DNA from: an uncultured Alphaproteobacteria bacterium
Lineage (GTDB): Bacteria; Pseudomonadota; Alphaproteobacteria; HIMB59; GCA-002718135
NCBI GenBank assembly: GCA_902573325.1
Contig: CACGJH010000001.1
Coordinates: 62,001 to 126,000 of the forward strand
Direction of reading: 5' to 3'
DNA: 64,000 nt
The notes under the pieces were generated by a model. That model searched no databases and was not told the origin of the DNA. It saw only the letters and a program-made list of their open reading frames with translations. This document shows, one piece after another, positions 1-10,375 of this stretch (its first letter is position 1; every line of letters starts with the position of its first letter). The position numbers and the translations under genes were made by a program.

Positions 1-345
1 TTTTGCATCTTTTACATAAGCCTCTATTTGAAGACCGTACATTTCTGCATGAATTGATTCATTTAACATCTGCATTGATATAAAGCATCTTGCTTCAGGT
101 ATTAGTATTTCTTTGTAAAACCTACTTGCTAAGTTTTCATTAATCATTGCCTCAGAATTAGCAAAATAAGCCAGCACATGTTTTATAAAGTGCTTTTCAC
201 CATCATTTAAGGTTTCAAGATCTCTTAAGTCATCTTGTAATGATACTTCCTCTGTTGTCCAAAAGGCTTGAATGTGTTGTTTATATCTATCCCAAATTTC
301 TTGGTTTTTTATTGGAAATATTGATTTAACACCTTTTGATATCAT
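1..345 (-). CDS. nrdB: Ribonucleoside-diphosphate reductase beta subunit (partial, N-terminal part)
   Basis: This is the small (R2) subunit of class Ia ribonucleotide reductase. It houses the diiron-tyrosyl radical cofactor that NrdA uses to make deoxyribonucleotides in the cytoplasm. Only the first 115 codons lie in the window; the gene runs off the left edge. The visible protein starts MISKGVKSIFP and contains EIWDRYKQ, FWTTEEVSLQDD and NESIHAEMYGL, which match R2 proteins, including the first glutamate and the EXXH-like metal-binding helix. The ATG at 345 is preceded by a clear AGGAG ribosome-binding site at about 353-357. nrdA ends only 15 bp upstream, so the two are surely co-transcribed. 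Whether the radical tyrosine is present cannot be seen here. Confidence 0.93.
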   Translation of the reverse strand, partial: MISKGVKSIFPIKNQEIWDRYKQHIQAFWTTEEVSLQDDLRDLETLNDGEKHFIKHVLAYFANSEAMINENLASRFYKEILIPEARCFISMQMLNESIHAEMYGLQIEAYVKDAK

Positions 346-360
346 TTTATTACTCCTTCT

Positions 361-3114
361 TTATGCACTGCAAGTTTCGCAATCTTCTGGTTCATTGTTT
401 TGACTGATAGTAGTATTTATATAAGCGTCTTTAGCTGCTTTTTCTGATGAAACTGTAACTTTTACAGCATCAACAGCTGATCTACTTCTTAGATAATACA
501 TTCCTGTTTTAAGACCTTTTTTCCATGCATACATGTGCATTGAATTAACTTTTCCAAAAGTAGGTGTTGAAAGCCAAAGATTCATTGATTGAGTTTGATC
601 AATAAATGGCGCTCTATCCGCTGACATATCAATTACCGTTTTTTGTGAAACTTCCCAAACTGTTTTATAAACTTCTTTTAGTTCACTTGGAATTTCATTA
701 ATGTTTTCAACTGATCCATTTTCTAAGATTATTTTGTCTCTCATTTCTTTATTCCACAATCCTCTTTGAGAAAGCTCATTCACTAAATATCTATTTACTA
801 GTAGGAACTCACCTGAGAGTGTTTGTCTTTTATATATATTAGAAGTTTGTATTTGGAATGTTTCAGTATTACCTAGTATAATACCTGTTGACGCAGTTGG
901 CATACAAGCTGTCGTTAAAGAATTTCTTACACCGTGTTTTTTAATTTTAGTTCTAAGTGAATCCCAATCCCACTTTGAAGAAGGATTAACATCCCATAGA
1001 TCAAATTGAAACTTACCTTCCGAAATTGGTGAATTTTTAAATGTTTCGTAAGCTCCTTTTTCTTTTGCTAACTCGCACGAAGCTTCTAAAGCTCCAAAGT
1101 AAATTGTTTCAAAAATTAATTTATTTATTTCTTTGGCCTCCTCAGATTCATAAGCTATTCCTAACTTAAAGTAGACATCTGCAAGTCCTTGTATCCCTAA
1201 ACCTATAGGCCTATGTTTATTATTTGACCTTTCTGTTTTATCAGTTGGATAAAAATTAATATCAATTACTTCATCTAAGTTTTTTGTAGCTAATTTTGCA
1301 GTTTCATAAAGAGCATCATAGTCATATATTAATTTTTTATCTGATTTTTTCACAAATTTTGGCAGAGCTATAGAAGCCAAGTTACATACAGATGTTTCAT
1401 TCTTATCAGAGTATTCAACTATTTCTGCACAAAGGTTTGAAGATTTAATGACACCAATATTTTTTTGGTTAGATTTATTATTGATAGAGTCTTTATAAAG
1501 CATATAGGGTTGTCCAGTTTCTATCTGTGCTTCTATAATTTTAGACATTAGATCTCTTGCTTTAATTTTTTCTAAATGCGTCATTTCATTTTCATATTTA
1601 GTGTAAAGTTTTTCAAACTCATCACCATACACATCTGAAAGGCCTGGGCATTCGTGTTCACTCATAAGTGTCCATTCTTCATCGTTTTCTACTCTTTTCA
1701 TGAATAAATCTGGTATCCATAACGCGTAGAACAAATCTCTAGCTCTAAATTCTTCAGCACCTGTATTTTTCCTTAGTTCTAGAAACTTCTCAATGTCGGC
1801 ATGCCAAGGTTCTAAGTAAACGGCAAAAGAACCTTTTCTTTTACCTCCACCTTGATCGACTGATTTAGCAGTCTCATTAAAAATTTTCAAAAATGGGATA
1901 AGTCCATTAGATTTGCCATTTGTAGATTTTATTCTACTTCCACTACCTCTGATATTGTGAGCATGCATTCCAATACCACCAGCTGTTTTAGATATTAGGG
2001 CACAATCTTTTATAGTATTAAAAATACCTTCTATGGAGTCATCCTCCATACCTATTAAAAAACAAGAAGATAATTGCTGCATTTTTAATCCACTATTAAA
2101 TAATGTTGGAGTGGCATGTGTATACATACCAGTTGATAAACTTCTATAAGTTTCCTTTATTTTATCTAAATTAAACTCATTACCAGTAACCGTTAATGTA
2201 ACCCTCATCCAAAGGTCCTGAGGTCTTTCAATAGTTTTATTATCGAACTTTAATAAATATGCTCTTATTAGTGTTGTGAGAGCAAAATAATCAAAAGTAT
2301 AATCTTTGTCATAGTCAATTACGGACTCTATTAAATCTGCATTCTCGATTACCTTTTTATAATAATCTTCTCTTAACAATCCATCATCGTATAAATTTTT
2401 TGTTGCTATGATGAAACCCGGAGTCTCTTTATGTAATGAGTTTACTTTTATTCTTGCTGCAAGATAAGAATAATCAGGATGCTCAACTGTTAAAGCAGCA
2501 GCAGTTTCAGCAAGATAAGTATCAATTTCAACAGAGCTAATATCACTATATAAGCCTGGAACAGCTTTTTGAACAACGACAATTGGATCAATATTTAAAC
2601 CAGTAGATAGAACAGACACTCTATTGGTTATTTTATCCAGTGAAATTGGCTCCTTACTTCCATCTCTTTTAGTTACCATCATTGAAGAAGCTTTTTCTCC
2701 AACTTGTTCTTTTAGTTTTTTTGTGTGATATCTTGAAGCCGCTCTTTGTTCTCTATATAAAACATATGCTCTAGCAACTTTATGATGCTCATCCCTCATA
2801 AGTGCTAACTCAACTTGATCTTGTATATCCTCAATGTGAATCATGTCACCGTCAGCAATCCTTCTTGTTAAAGCCGAGACAACTTTATGCGTTAAAGCTT
2901 CAACAGTTTTATGAATTCCATCTTGTTGTTCTTTTTCCTTGTTTTTATCATTTCTAATTTTTGTTTGTGCCAAGAATGCTTTTTTTATAGCGTTTGAAAT
3001 TTTATCTGATTTGAAAGGAGTAATAGCTCCGTCACGACGCACGACACTTAATGTTAAAATATTTACGCTTTTTTCTTCTGAGATTTTTGCTGATACCTGT
3101 AGATTGTCTGCCAT
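361..3114 (-). CDS. nrdA: Ribonucleoside-diphosphate reductase alpha subunit, class Ia, with two ATP-cone domains
   Basis: The catalytic large subunit reduces ribonucleoside diphosphates to deoxyribonucleotides, together with NrdB encoded just downstream. The protein is 917 residues, longer than the 761 of E. coli NrdA, because the N terminus carries two ATP-cone regulatory domains, starting near residue 24 (VVRRDGAITPF) and near residue 145 (VTKRDGSKEPI). The catalytic-site motif NLCAE has its cysteine at about residue 562, and the second redox cysteine lies in SVCNLAS soon after. The C-terminal tail ends CETCSA, the swinging dithiol pair that passes electrons to the active site. Motifs PTASTGIILGNTE and SNIYKRQTLSGEF are typical. 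A NrdR-like box lies about 40-55 bp upstream of the ATG, suggesting ATP/dATP-sensitive repression. Confidence 0.97.
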   Translation of the reverse strand: MADNLQVSAKISEEKSVNILTLSVVRRDGAITPFKSDKISNAIKKAFLAQTKIRNDKNKEKEQQDGIHKTVEALTHKVVSALTRRIADGDMIHIEDIQDQVELALMRDEHHKVARAYVLYREQRAASRYHTKKLKEQVGEKASSMMVTKRDGSKEPISLDKITNRVSVLSTGLNIDPIVVVQKAVPGLYSDISSVEIDTYLAETAAALTVEHPDYSYLAARIKVNSLHKETPGFIIATKNLYDDGLLREDYYKKVIENADLIESVIDYDKDYTFDYFALTTLIRAYLLKFDNKTIERPQDLWMRVTLTVTGNEFNLDKIKETYRSLSTGMYTHATPTLFNSGLKMQQLSSCFLIGMEDDSIEGIFNTIKDCALISKTAGGIGMHAHNIRGSGSRIKSTNGKSNGLIPFLKIFNETAKSVDQGGGKRKGSFAVYLEPWHADIEKFLELRKNTGAEEFRARDLFYALWIPDLFMKRVENDEEWTLMSEHECPGLSDVYGDEFEKLYTKYENEMTHLEKIKARDLMSKIIEAQIETGQPYMLYKDSINNKSNQKNIGVIKSSNLCAEIVEYSDKNETSVCNLASIALPKFVKKSDKKLIYDYDALYETAKLATKNLDEVIDINFYPTDKTERSNNKHRPIGLGIQGLADVYFKLGIAYESEEAKEINKLIFETIYFGALEASCELAKEKGAYETFKNSPISEGKFQFDLWDVNPSSKWDWDSLRTKIKKHGVRNSLTTACMPTASTGIILGNTETFQIQTSNIYKRQTLSGEFLLVNRYLVNELSQRGLWNKEMRDKIILENGSVENINEIPSELKEVYKTVWEVSQKTVIDMSADRAPFIDQTQSMNLWLSTPTFGKVNSMHMYAWKKGLKTGMYYLRSRSAVDAVKVTVSSEKAAKDAYINTTISQNNEPEDCETCSA

Positions 3115-3152
3115 TTAAATTCTATCCATTTTTAAAAAATTATTGTCGAAAA

Positions 3153-3167
3153 ACACAATATGTAGTG
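3153..3167 (-). promoter_or_regulatory. Candidate NrdR box upstream of nrdAB
   Basis: ACACAATATGTAGTG closely matches the known NrdR operator consensus (roughly ACACWATATATWGTGT), a near-palindrome found upstream of ribonucleotide reductase genes. On the minus strand it overlaps a possible -10 hexamer (CATATT) preceded 16 bp upstream by TTGTCC, so bound NrdR would block nrdAB transcription. NrdR boxes usually come in pairs about 31-32 bp apart; only a poor match (about 9 of 16) exists at 3184-3199, so a second box is not demonstrated. The nrdR gene itself is not in the window. Confidence 0.55.
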
Positions 3168-3206
3168 CCGCCGAAAAGGGACAATACAACATTTGCTCAA
3201 TATCGC

Positions 3207-3227
3207 AATAAGAACAAAATAAGAACA
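3207..3227. repeat. Direct repeat, 10 bp at 11-bp period, upstream of nrdA
   Basis: AATAAGAACA occurs twice, at 3207-3216 and 3218-3227. The 11-bp period places both copies on the same DNA face, as for a cooperative regulator, but in such A+T-rich DNA chance is a real possibility. It lies between the divergent nrdA and chvI genes and could serve either one. Confidence 0.35.
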
Positions 3228-3353
3228 TAAATATTTTTTTTATCATGTCAATCCCTTACTTAATTCATATTTTTATGAGACAAACAAGTTATTGAAATAT
3301 TTACATTTACTTATCAACTTAAGTCACATTTTGTTAACTGAGTCATTTTTTCT

Positions 3354-3382
3354 TTGAACTTAAATCTGCCATAAATTATTAA
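3354..3382 (+). promoter_or_regulatory. Candidate sigma-70-type promoter of chvI
   Basis: TTGAAC at 3354-3359 and TATTAA at 3377-3382 are separated by 17 bp and lie just upstream of the chvI ATG at 3394. The implied start point near 3389 would leave an almost leaderless message. This is a pattern match only. Confidence 0.35.
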
Positions 3383-3393
3383 TAAAAAGCATT

Positions 3394-4107
3394 ATGCCGA
3401 AGATAGCATTAGTTGACGACGAGCAGTCGATTCTCACATCAGTATCTCTTTCTCTGCAAAGTGAAGGATTTACAGTAGATACATTTCTCAATGGAGTTGA
3501 AGCCTTAGAGGCTCTTGAAAGCAAATCTTATGATTTGGGACTGTTTGATATTAAGATGCCAAAAATGGATGGAAATGAACTTCTTTCAAAAGTACGTTCA
3601 AGCAAGATTGAAAATCTAAAAGATCTTCCGATTATCTTTTTAACGTCAAAAGATCATGAACAAGATGAGATAATTGGATTAAGAATGGGAGCTTCAGATT
3701 ATATAAAAAAACCTTTTTCACAAAAATTATTAAATGAGCGCATAAGAACAGTGCTAAGAATTCATAACAATAGAAATGAAGAACAAAAAGATAATAATAT
3801 TAAAAAACAAAATTTTATAAAAGGTGATTTGATACTAGATGAAGATAAACAATTATGTTTTTGGAAAGGTATAGAAATTGAACTTACGGTTGCAGAGTTT
3901 AATTTAATTAAATCTCTTGCTCAGTATCCTGGGGTTGTAAAAGATAGAAATCAATTAATGGACGCAATGTATGGTGATTCAATATATGTTGATGACAGGA
4001 CTATTGATAGCCATATAAAGAGATTAAGAAAAAAATTCAGATCTTATGATAATTCTTTTGATCAAATAAGAACAAGATATGGCTCTGGATATTCTTGGCG
4101 TGATTAA
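3394..4107 (+). CDS. chvI: Response regulator ChvI, OmpR/PhoB family
   Basis: This is the DNA-binding partner of a two-component system. The receiver domain (about 1-120) has the acidic pair D8/D9, phospho-acceptor D52 in LFDIKMPKMDG, the switch threonine in FLTSKD and the conserved lysine in YIKKPF. A winged-helix output domain follows (about 140-237), with DDRTIDSHIKRLRKKF as the recognition region and a final TRYGSGYSW wing. The size (237 aa) and the following ChvG-like kinase match alphaproteobacterial ChvI (ExoS/ChvI; BvrR), which controls envelope and acid-stress genes in relatives. Its targets here are unknown. It is divergent from nrdA across 279 bp and overlaps the kinase gene. Confidence 0.93.
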   Translation: MPKIALVDDEQSILTSVSLSLQSEGFTVDTFLNGVEALEALESKSYDLGLFDIKMPKMDGNELLSKVRSSKIENLKDLPIIFLTSKDHEQDEIIGLRMGASDYIKKPFSQKLLNERIRTVLRIHNNRNEEQKDNNIKKQNFIKGDLILDEDKQLCFWKGIEIELTVAEFNLIKSLAQYPGVVKDRNQLMDAMYGDSIYVDDRTIDSHIKRLRKKFRSYDNSFDQIRTRYGSGYSWRD

Positions 4108-5788
4108 GAGATTATTTACCTTATCAAGTTATAATCTAACATTTCAACTCATTATAATTAACTTAATTATTGTATTTTTAGGTTTAGTATTTCTATCTTA
4201 TTTCAATTTAAACTTAATACAAAATGATAAATTCATAGATAATAGAGATCAATCAATAAGATTAAATTTATCAAATATAACAAAATATTTAGAAAATACT
4301 TCAATATTAAGAGTGCCAATTTTTCAGTATGATTATCGTTGCAGATATCTTCAAGATATTGAAGCATACAAGGAGAGTTGTGACTTGGCAGATAATATTA
4401 ATCCTATCGAATTGTCAGAACCTGAGTTAGAAAAGTTTACAACTGAACAATTTATATTTCAAAACTTTGGTGATAAAGATTTTAACACTATTATTTATAA
4501 TGAAAATTGGATTAAAATTGCAGATTCATCAAATTTATTTCTGAGCACAGATGTTGAGGAAATAGATTTATCTGAAACGCGTGAAAATATAGCTGATTCC
4601 TCAAATTTATTTGAAAAAATTTATATTAAAAATTTTAATTATATTAATAATTACATTCTTAAAAATAAATTTACTAAAAATTTAGACAAAAATGTACATG
4701 AAATTATTTTGATTATTGAAACTATTAAAGAAAAGCAAAGACTCATTAAAACTTTCGAAGATGAAAATAATGATATAACTAGAATTTTAACATCTCCTAT
4801 AATCCAAGATAATAACGTCTATGGAGTTGTTCTAATAAAGTATAAATTATTATTAAATAATAATGAACTAGCTAGACAATCTTTGAATTTCTTTAATTTT
4901 TTTCTATTATTTATTTTAGTTACAATTTTATTATCATTTATTTTTTTGAGAGGTTTGATAACACCATTAAGGCAAATAACTAAAATCACTGTCCTTGAGA
5001 GAGATAAAACAAATAAGAAAAAATTAATATACCCTCTAAGGTCTGATGAAATTGGTATTTTATCAAACCAAATACAACTTATGTCAAACGAATTGAAATC
5101 ACAAATCAATCAATTAGAAAAATTTAGCTCTGATGTTGCACATGAACTAAAAAATCCACTTACTGCAATAAAATCTTCGATTGAATTATTAACTAGCAAA
5201 AACATAACTAATGAAAATAGAACCAAAGTAATGAATAATTTTAATAAAGATATCGACAGAATGAATAGATTGATCTCCGACATTTCGCATTTTTCAAAAA
5301 CTATTGCTGAAATTGAAATAGAAAATTTTGAACTAACTAATGTAAACAAATTTCTAAAAGAAAATTTTAGTGAAAAATCAACTAATAAGAAAAATATTAA
5401 AATTTTACTTCAAACTGATAATAATAAAAATTTAGTACTTCTTAACAAAGATAAATTTTTGCAGGTAATACTAAATTTAATAGATAATAGTATTTCAATT
5501 GCCAGAAATAATTCAAATATTTTAATTACATCAAATAAAAGAAATGAAAATTGTGTTGAAATCAAAATTTATGATCAAGGAAAAGGGATAGATTTCAAAG
5601 AAAAAAATAAAATTTTTGATAGATTTTACACTGATAGAATAGATGATCGGGACAAGCACTCAGGTCTTGGGCTATCCATATCCTACGAGATAATCAATTC
5701 ATTCAATGGTTCAATTGAATTAACAGAAAGTGACAAATTAGACTTTAGAGGCGCTTGTTTTCTGATTAAATTACCATTAAAAAGTTAA
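4100..5788 (+). CDS. chvG: Sensor histidine kinase ChvG-like
   Basis: This is the membrane kinase that would phosphorylate the preceding ChvI. An N-terminal membrane helix (FQLIIINLIIVFLGLVFLSY) is followed by a periplasmic sensor region of about 220 residues, a second helix (FFLLFILVTILLSFIFL), a HAMP linker and a HisKA domain with SSDVAHELKNPLTA; the histidine codon is at 5141. The HATPase domain shows the N box (NLIDNS), G1 (YDQGKGID) and G2 (HSGLGLSI). I chose GTG at 4100, which overlaps the chvI stop as GTGATTAA; an in-frame ATG at 4079 would add seven residues but overlaps chvI by 29 bp. Neither has a good ribosome-binding site. The sensor region is Asn/Lys/Ile-rich and not otherwise recognisable. 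Confidence 0.9.
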   Translation: MIKRLFTLSSYNLTFQLIIINLIIVFLGLVFLSYFNLNLIQNDKFIDNRDQSIRLNLSNITKYLENTSILRVPIFQYDYRCRYLQDIEAYKESCDLADNINPIELSEPELEKFTTEQFIFQNFGDKDFNTIIYNENWIKIADSSNLFLSTDVEEIDLSETRENIADSSNLFEKIYIKNFNYINNYILKNKFTKNLDKNVHEIILIIETIKEKQRLIKTFEDENNDITRILTSPIIQDNNVYGVVLIKYKLLLNNNELARQSLNFFNFFLLFILVTILLSFIFLRGLITPLRQITKITVLERDKTNKKKLIYPLRSDEIGILSNQIQLMSNELKSQINQLEKFSSDVAHELKNPLTAIKSSIELLTSKNITNENRTKVMNNFNKDIDRMNRLISDISHFSKTIAEIEIENFELTNVNKFLKENFSEKSTNKKNIKILLQTDNNKNLVLLNKDKFLQVILNLIDNSISIARNNSNILITSNKRNENCVEIKIYDQGKGIDFKEKNKIFDRFYTDRIDDRDKHSGLGLSISYEIINSFNGSIELTESDKLDFRGACFLIKLPLKS

Positions 5789-5796
5789 TATCATAA

Positions 5797-7098
<1,302 letters not shown>

Positions 7099-7106
7099 GA
7101 GTTAAT

Positions 7107-8276
7107 ATGAAAAGATCTTATTTATTTACTAGTGAATCAGTTTCTGAAGGCCATCCAGATAAAGTTTGTGATAGAATTTCAGATATGGTTGTTGATACTT
7201 ATCTATCATCTGGTGACCCACAAACACGTGTAGCTTGTGAGACTTTGACTACTACTAATAAAGTAGTTCTAGCAGGAGAAGTAAGGGGCCCATCAGTTTC
7301 TAAAGATCAGATTATATCTCAAGTGAGAGATTGTATTAAAGATATTGGTTATGAACAAGACGGCTTTCATTGGCAGAATTGTGATATTGAAAGTTTTCTT
7401 CATGAGCAATCGGCAGATATTGCTATGGGTGTTGATTCTGGTAGCAATAAAGATGAGGGCGCAGGCGATCAGGGAATCATGTTTGGTTTTGCTTGTAAAG
7501 ATACTGAATCATTAATGCCAGCACCGATACATTATTCTCACCAAATTTTATATAAAATGGCACAAGCTCGTAAAGATGGATCTGCATCTGGTCTAGAGCC
7601 TGATTCAAAAAGCCAAGTTACAATGCTTTATGAAAACGGAAAACCAAGCAAAGTTACATCTTTAGTAATTTCTTCACAACACAAAGAAGGTTTATCTCCT
7701 GAAGACGTAAAAGAAATTGTTAAACCTTATGTATATGAGTGTATACCTAATAACTTGTTAGAAGGTCTTAAAGATGAAGAATTCTATGTCAATCCTACAG
7801 GAAACTTTGTAATTGGAGGTCCTGATGGTGACTCTGGTCTAACAGGTAGAAAAATAATTGTTGATACATATGGTGGAGCTGCACCCCATGGTGGAGGGGC
7901 ATTTTCTGGAAAAGATCCATCTAAAGTTGATAGATCTGCAGCATATGCAGCTAGGTACTTAGCAAAAAATGTTGTTGCAGCTAATCTTGCTGATGAGTGT
8001 ACTATACAGTTATCTTATGCAATAGGTGTATCAAAACCTTTATCAGTATATGTTAATACTAATGGAACAAACAAAGTCGATGAACAGAAAATTGAAAAAT
8101 CTGTGCAAGATTTATTTGATCTAAGTCCAAGAGGAATAAGAGAACATTTAAAATTAACAAATGCAATTTATGTTCCAACTTCTGCTTATGGCCATTTTGG
8201 TAGAGAGCCAAGTGACAAAGGGCAATTTACTTGGGAAAAAACAGATTTAGTTGAAGCTCTAAAAGGTATTGCATAA
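7107..8276 (+). CDS. metK: S-adenosylmethionine synthetase
   Basis: The enzyme makes S-adenosylmethionine from ATP and methionine. The full-length protein (389 aa) has the signature [16 protein letters not shown], the nucleotide loop [12 protein letters not shown] and the phosphate-binding [29 protein letters not shown] ahead of the ATG is a good ribosome-binding site. It directly follows ahcY, so SAM use and SAH removal are encoded together. No SAM riboswitch fits in the 8-bp gap. Confidence 0.98.
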   Translation: MKRSYLFTSESVSEGHPDKVCDRISDMVVDTYLSSGDPQTRVACETLTTTNKVVLAGEVRGPSVSKDQIISQVRDCIKDIGYEQDGFHWQNCDIESFLHEQSADIAMGVDSGSNKDEGAGDQGIMFGFACKDTESLMPAPIHYSHQILYKMAQARKDGSASGLEPDSKSQVTMLYENGKPSKVTSLVISSQHKEGLSPEDVKEIVKPYVYECIPNNLLEGLKDEEFYVNPTGNFVIGGPDGDSGLTGRKIIVDTYGGAAPHGGGAFSGKDPSKVDRSAAYAARYLAKNVVAANLADECTIQLSYAIGVSKPLSVYVNTNGTNKVDEQKIEKSVQDLFDLSPRGIREHLKLTNAIYVPTSAYGHFGREPSDKGQFTWEKTDLVEALKGIA

Positions 8277-8282
8277 TAAAAT

Positions 8283-8729
8283 TTGCAAAAATTAAGTAAT
8301 CAAATTTTAGATCTTCGTGAACTTGAAAAACTCTCTACTAATTTATGTAAAGACATATCTGTTGGAGATATTTACCTATTTCAAGGTGAACTAGGTGCTG
8401 GTAAAACAACACTTGTAAAATTATTAATTAATAATCTTTATTTATTAAATAATTTATCCAAACCAGCTTCAATTGCTAGCCCAACATTTCCTATTTTAAT
8501 TACTTATGATTTAAATTCATCTCAAATATATCATTATGATCTTTATAGAATTAAAAATTTAAAAGAATTAGAGGAATTAGATTTTTTCGAAAATCTAAAT
8601 AATAATATTACATTTATTGAATGGCCTGAAATGTTAATTAGTTTGCCACTAAATAAAAAATATTACTTAGTAAATTTAGATATTATTTCAGAAACTAAAA
8701 GAAAAATTAATATTAGTTTTAATCAATAA
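8283..8729 (+). CDS. tsaE: tRNA threonylcarbamoyladenosine biosynthesis ATPase TsaE
   Basis: TsaE is the ATPase that helps TsaB/TsaD put the t6A modification on ANN-decoding tRNAs. The 148-residue protein shows Walker A (GELGAGKTTL), the family motif SPTFPILITYD, YHYDLYRI and ITFIEWPE. An in-frame TAA at 8277-8279 lies just upstream and no ATG precedes the Walker A motif, so the TTG at 8283 is the only sensible start; it has no visible Shine-Dalgarno. In many alphaproteobacteria tsaE is followed, as here, by a sugar kinase and a nucleotidyltransferase. Confidence 0.93.
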   Translation: MQKLSNQILDLRELEKLSTNLCKDISVGDIYLFQGELGAGKTTLVKLLINNLYLLNNLSKPASIASPTFPILITYDLNSSQIYHYDLYRIKNLKELEELDFFENLNNNITFIEWPEMLISLPLNKKYYLVNLDIISETKRKINISFNQ

Positions 8730-8733
8730 TATT

Positions 8734-9651
8734 ATGAATTCTGATCATAAAGATTTAGAAAAAATTGAGGATGGATTATCTAAAAAACTAATTTATAGAA
8801 AAACAGAAAAAGAGAATACTAAAATAATAATTGATTTTTCTAAAGATAAACAAGAGTTTAAAAATTTCCTTGATGTTTATGAAATATTATTAAAAGTCAA
8901 CATATCGATTCCTAAGATATATGAAGTTAATCAACAACAATATAAAATATATATGCAAGATTTTGGAAATGATAAATTTAACAAAATATATAATGAAGAT
9001 AATCTTTACAAACTTTTAAAACTAGCTGTAGATAATATAATTGTTATTCAAAATGAAACAAATTTAAAAAATTTAAAAAATTTAAAAGAATACACCTTTG
9101 ACGATTTAAAAATTGAACTTAAAGAGTTTGTTACTTATTATATTCCTAAAGACAAAAATTCAAATTTTCCAACTTCAAAATTTTATGAATTATGGGAAAG
9201 TTTATTTTATTCTCAAAATTATAATATGAAAAATTTTGCCCACAAAGACTTTGAATTTGTTAATTTGTTTTTTCTAAAAAATTATGAATCACATTTACAA
9301 TGTGGAATTATTGATTTTCAAAGTGCTTTTATAGGGTTTACAGGATGGGACCTTCTATCGTTATTAGAAAATCCAAGAATTGATTTTACAAAAGATTACA
9401 ACGATAAATTAATTGAATATTTCTATGATAACACTTCAATTATTGAAAATCTCAAAACTTTTCGTGAACAATATTACATTTTAAGTTTAGCTCGACAGAC
9501 CCGATTACTTGGTAGGTGGAAAAAATTACTTAGTTTAAATAATGATAATCAATATTTAGATTATTTAAAAATAACTAAATCTAGAACAGCAGTAACTTTG
9601 AATAATATTAAAAATCATGAACTAAGATCGATTTATGAAAAATATTTATAA
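8734..9651 (+). CDS. amgK: Aminoglycoside phosphotransferase-family sugar kinase, AmgK-like
   Basis: This is probably the anomeric kinase for N-acetylmuramate / N-acetylglucosamine that feeds cell-wall recycling. The assignment rests on the APH fold and on the position between tsaE and a MurU-like gene. Visible kinase motifs are HKDFEFVN (a variant of the usual HGDxxxxN, with Lys for Gly) near residue 170 and GIIDFQSAFIGFTGWDL near 193, which supplies the metal-binding aspartate. Length is 305 aa. The N-terminal nucleotide-binding half is diverged and rich in Lys/Asn. Only 4 bp separate it from tsaE and 3 bp from the next gene. The substrate is inferred, not shown. Confidence 0.75.
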   Translation: MNSDHKDLEKIEDGLSKKLIYRKTEKENTKIIIDFSKDKQEFKNFLDVYEILLKVNISIPKIYEVNQQQYKIYMQDFGNDKFNKIYNEDNLYKLLKLAVDNIIVIQNETNLKNLKNLKEYTFDDLKIELKEFVTYYIPKDKNSNFPTSKFYELWESLFYSQNYNMKNFAHKDFEFVNLFFLKNYESHLQCGIIDFQSAFIGFTGWDLLSLLENPRIDFTKDYNDKLIEYFYDNTSIIENLKTFREQYYILSLARQTRLLGRWKKLLSLNNDNQYLDYLKITKSRTAVTLNNIKNHELRSIYEKYL

Positions 9652-9654
9652 TTT

Positions 9655-10335
9655 ATGAAAAATTTTACGTTAATGATTTTATGTGCAGGTTTTGGATCAA
9701 GAATGCTGAATTTGACACGTAAAACTCCAAAACCTCTGTTAAAATATAAAAATAAAATATTATTAAAAAATACAATTGATTTCTTTACTAATATTGGATG
9801 TGATGAAATCTTAATAAATACTCATTATTTACATAATAAAATTAAAAAATATTTGGATAAAAATTATAAAAAATATCCTATTCAGATTATCCATGAAAAA
9901 AAAATACTTGGTACAGGGGGAGGAGTAAAAAATATTTTTAATCATACAAAAAGAAAAAATATTTGTGTCGTTAATTCTGATATTTTTTGGACTAAAAAAA
10001 ATAAATCGCATATTCAATATTTTCTTGGTAATCATTGCGATGTTTCTCATTGTAAAATGTTGTTGTCTAAAGACATTAATTTTTTAGGTTTAAAAAAAGA
10101 AAATGGAGATTTTTATTTAAAAGGAAATGTAGTTATAAATTGGAAAAGTAAAAATGAGAAATTGTATTATTCCGGTCTTCAAATTGTTTCTAAAAATATC
10201 TTTAATAATAGAAAAAAAATATTCCCTATGAATGAAATTTGGACAAAACTAATTAAAAAAAATCAAATCAAAGGCTACGTAATTCCTTCCAAAATTAGAC
10301 ATATTGGGGATAAAAAATCAATTTTAGAAAATTAG
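9655..10335 (+). CDS. murU: Sugar-1-phosphate nucleotidyltransferase, MurU-like
   Basis: The protein probably transfers UMP to N-acetylmuramate-1-phosphate, making UDP-MurNAc in a recycling route that bypasses de novo MurA/MurB. It has the nucleotidyltransferase signature LCAGFGSRM followed by TPKPLLKYKNK, and a metal-binding aspartate in CVVNSDIFW. The C-terminal IRHIGDKKSILE fits the family. At 226 aa it lacks the left-handed beta-helix of GlmU and matches MurU in size. A mannose-1-phosphate guanylyltransferase-like role is the alternative; pairing with the AmgK-like kinase favours MurU. Confidence 0.75.
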   Translation: MKNFTLMILCAGFGSRMLNLTRKTPKPLLKYKNKILLKNTIDFFTNIGCDEILINTHYLHNKIKKYLDKNYKKYPIQIIHEKKILGTGGGVKNIFNHTKRKNICVVNSDIFWTKKNKSHIQYFLGNHCDVSHCKMLLSKDINFLGLKKENGDFYLKGNVVINWKSKNEKLYYSGLQIVSKNIFNNRKKIFPMNEIWTKLIKKNQIKGYVIPSKIRHIGDKKSILEN

Positions 10336-10347
10336 ATTTAATTTAGC

Positions 10348-10375
10348 TTGATAATAGATAAATATTTCTTACATA
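10348..10375 (+). promoter_or_regulatory. Candidate promoter of trxA
   Basis: TTGATA (10348-10353) and TACATA (10370-10375) are spaced 16 bp apart in the 46-bp gap after murU. The implied start falls at or next to the trxA ATG at 10382, and no Shine-Dalgarno precedes that ATG, so a leaderless trxA message is possible. Pattern match only. Confidence 0.3.

Noticed and set aside
3184..3199. Second NrdR box at the usual spacing
   Set aside because: Only about 9 of 16 positions fit the consensus, no better than expected for this base composition.
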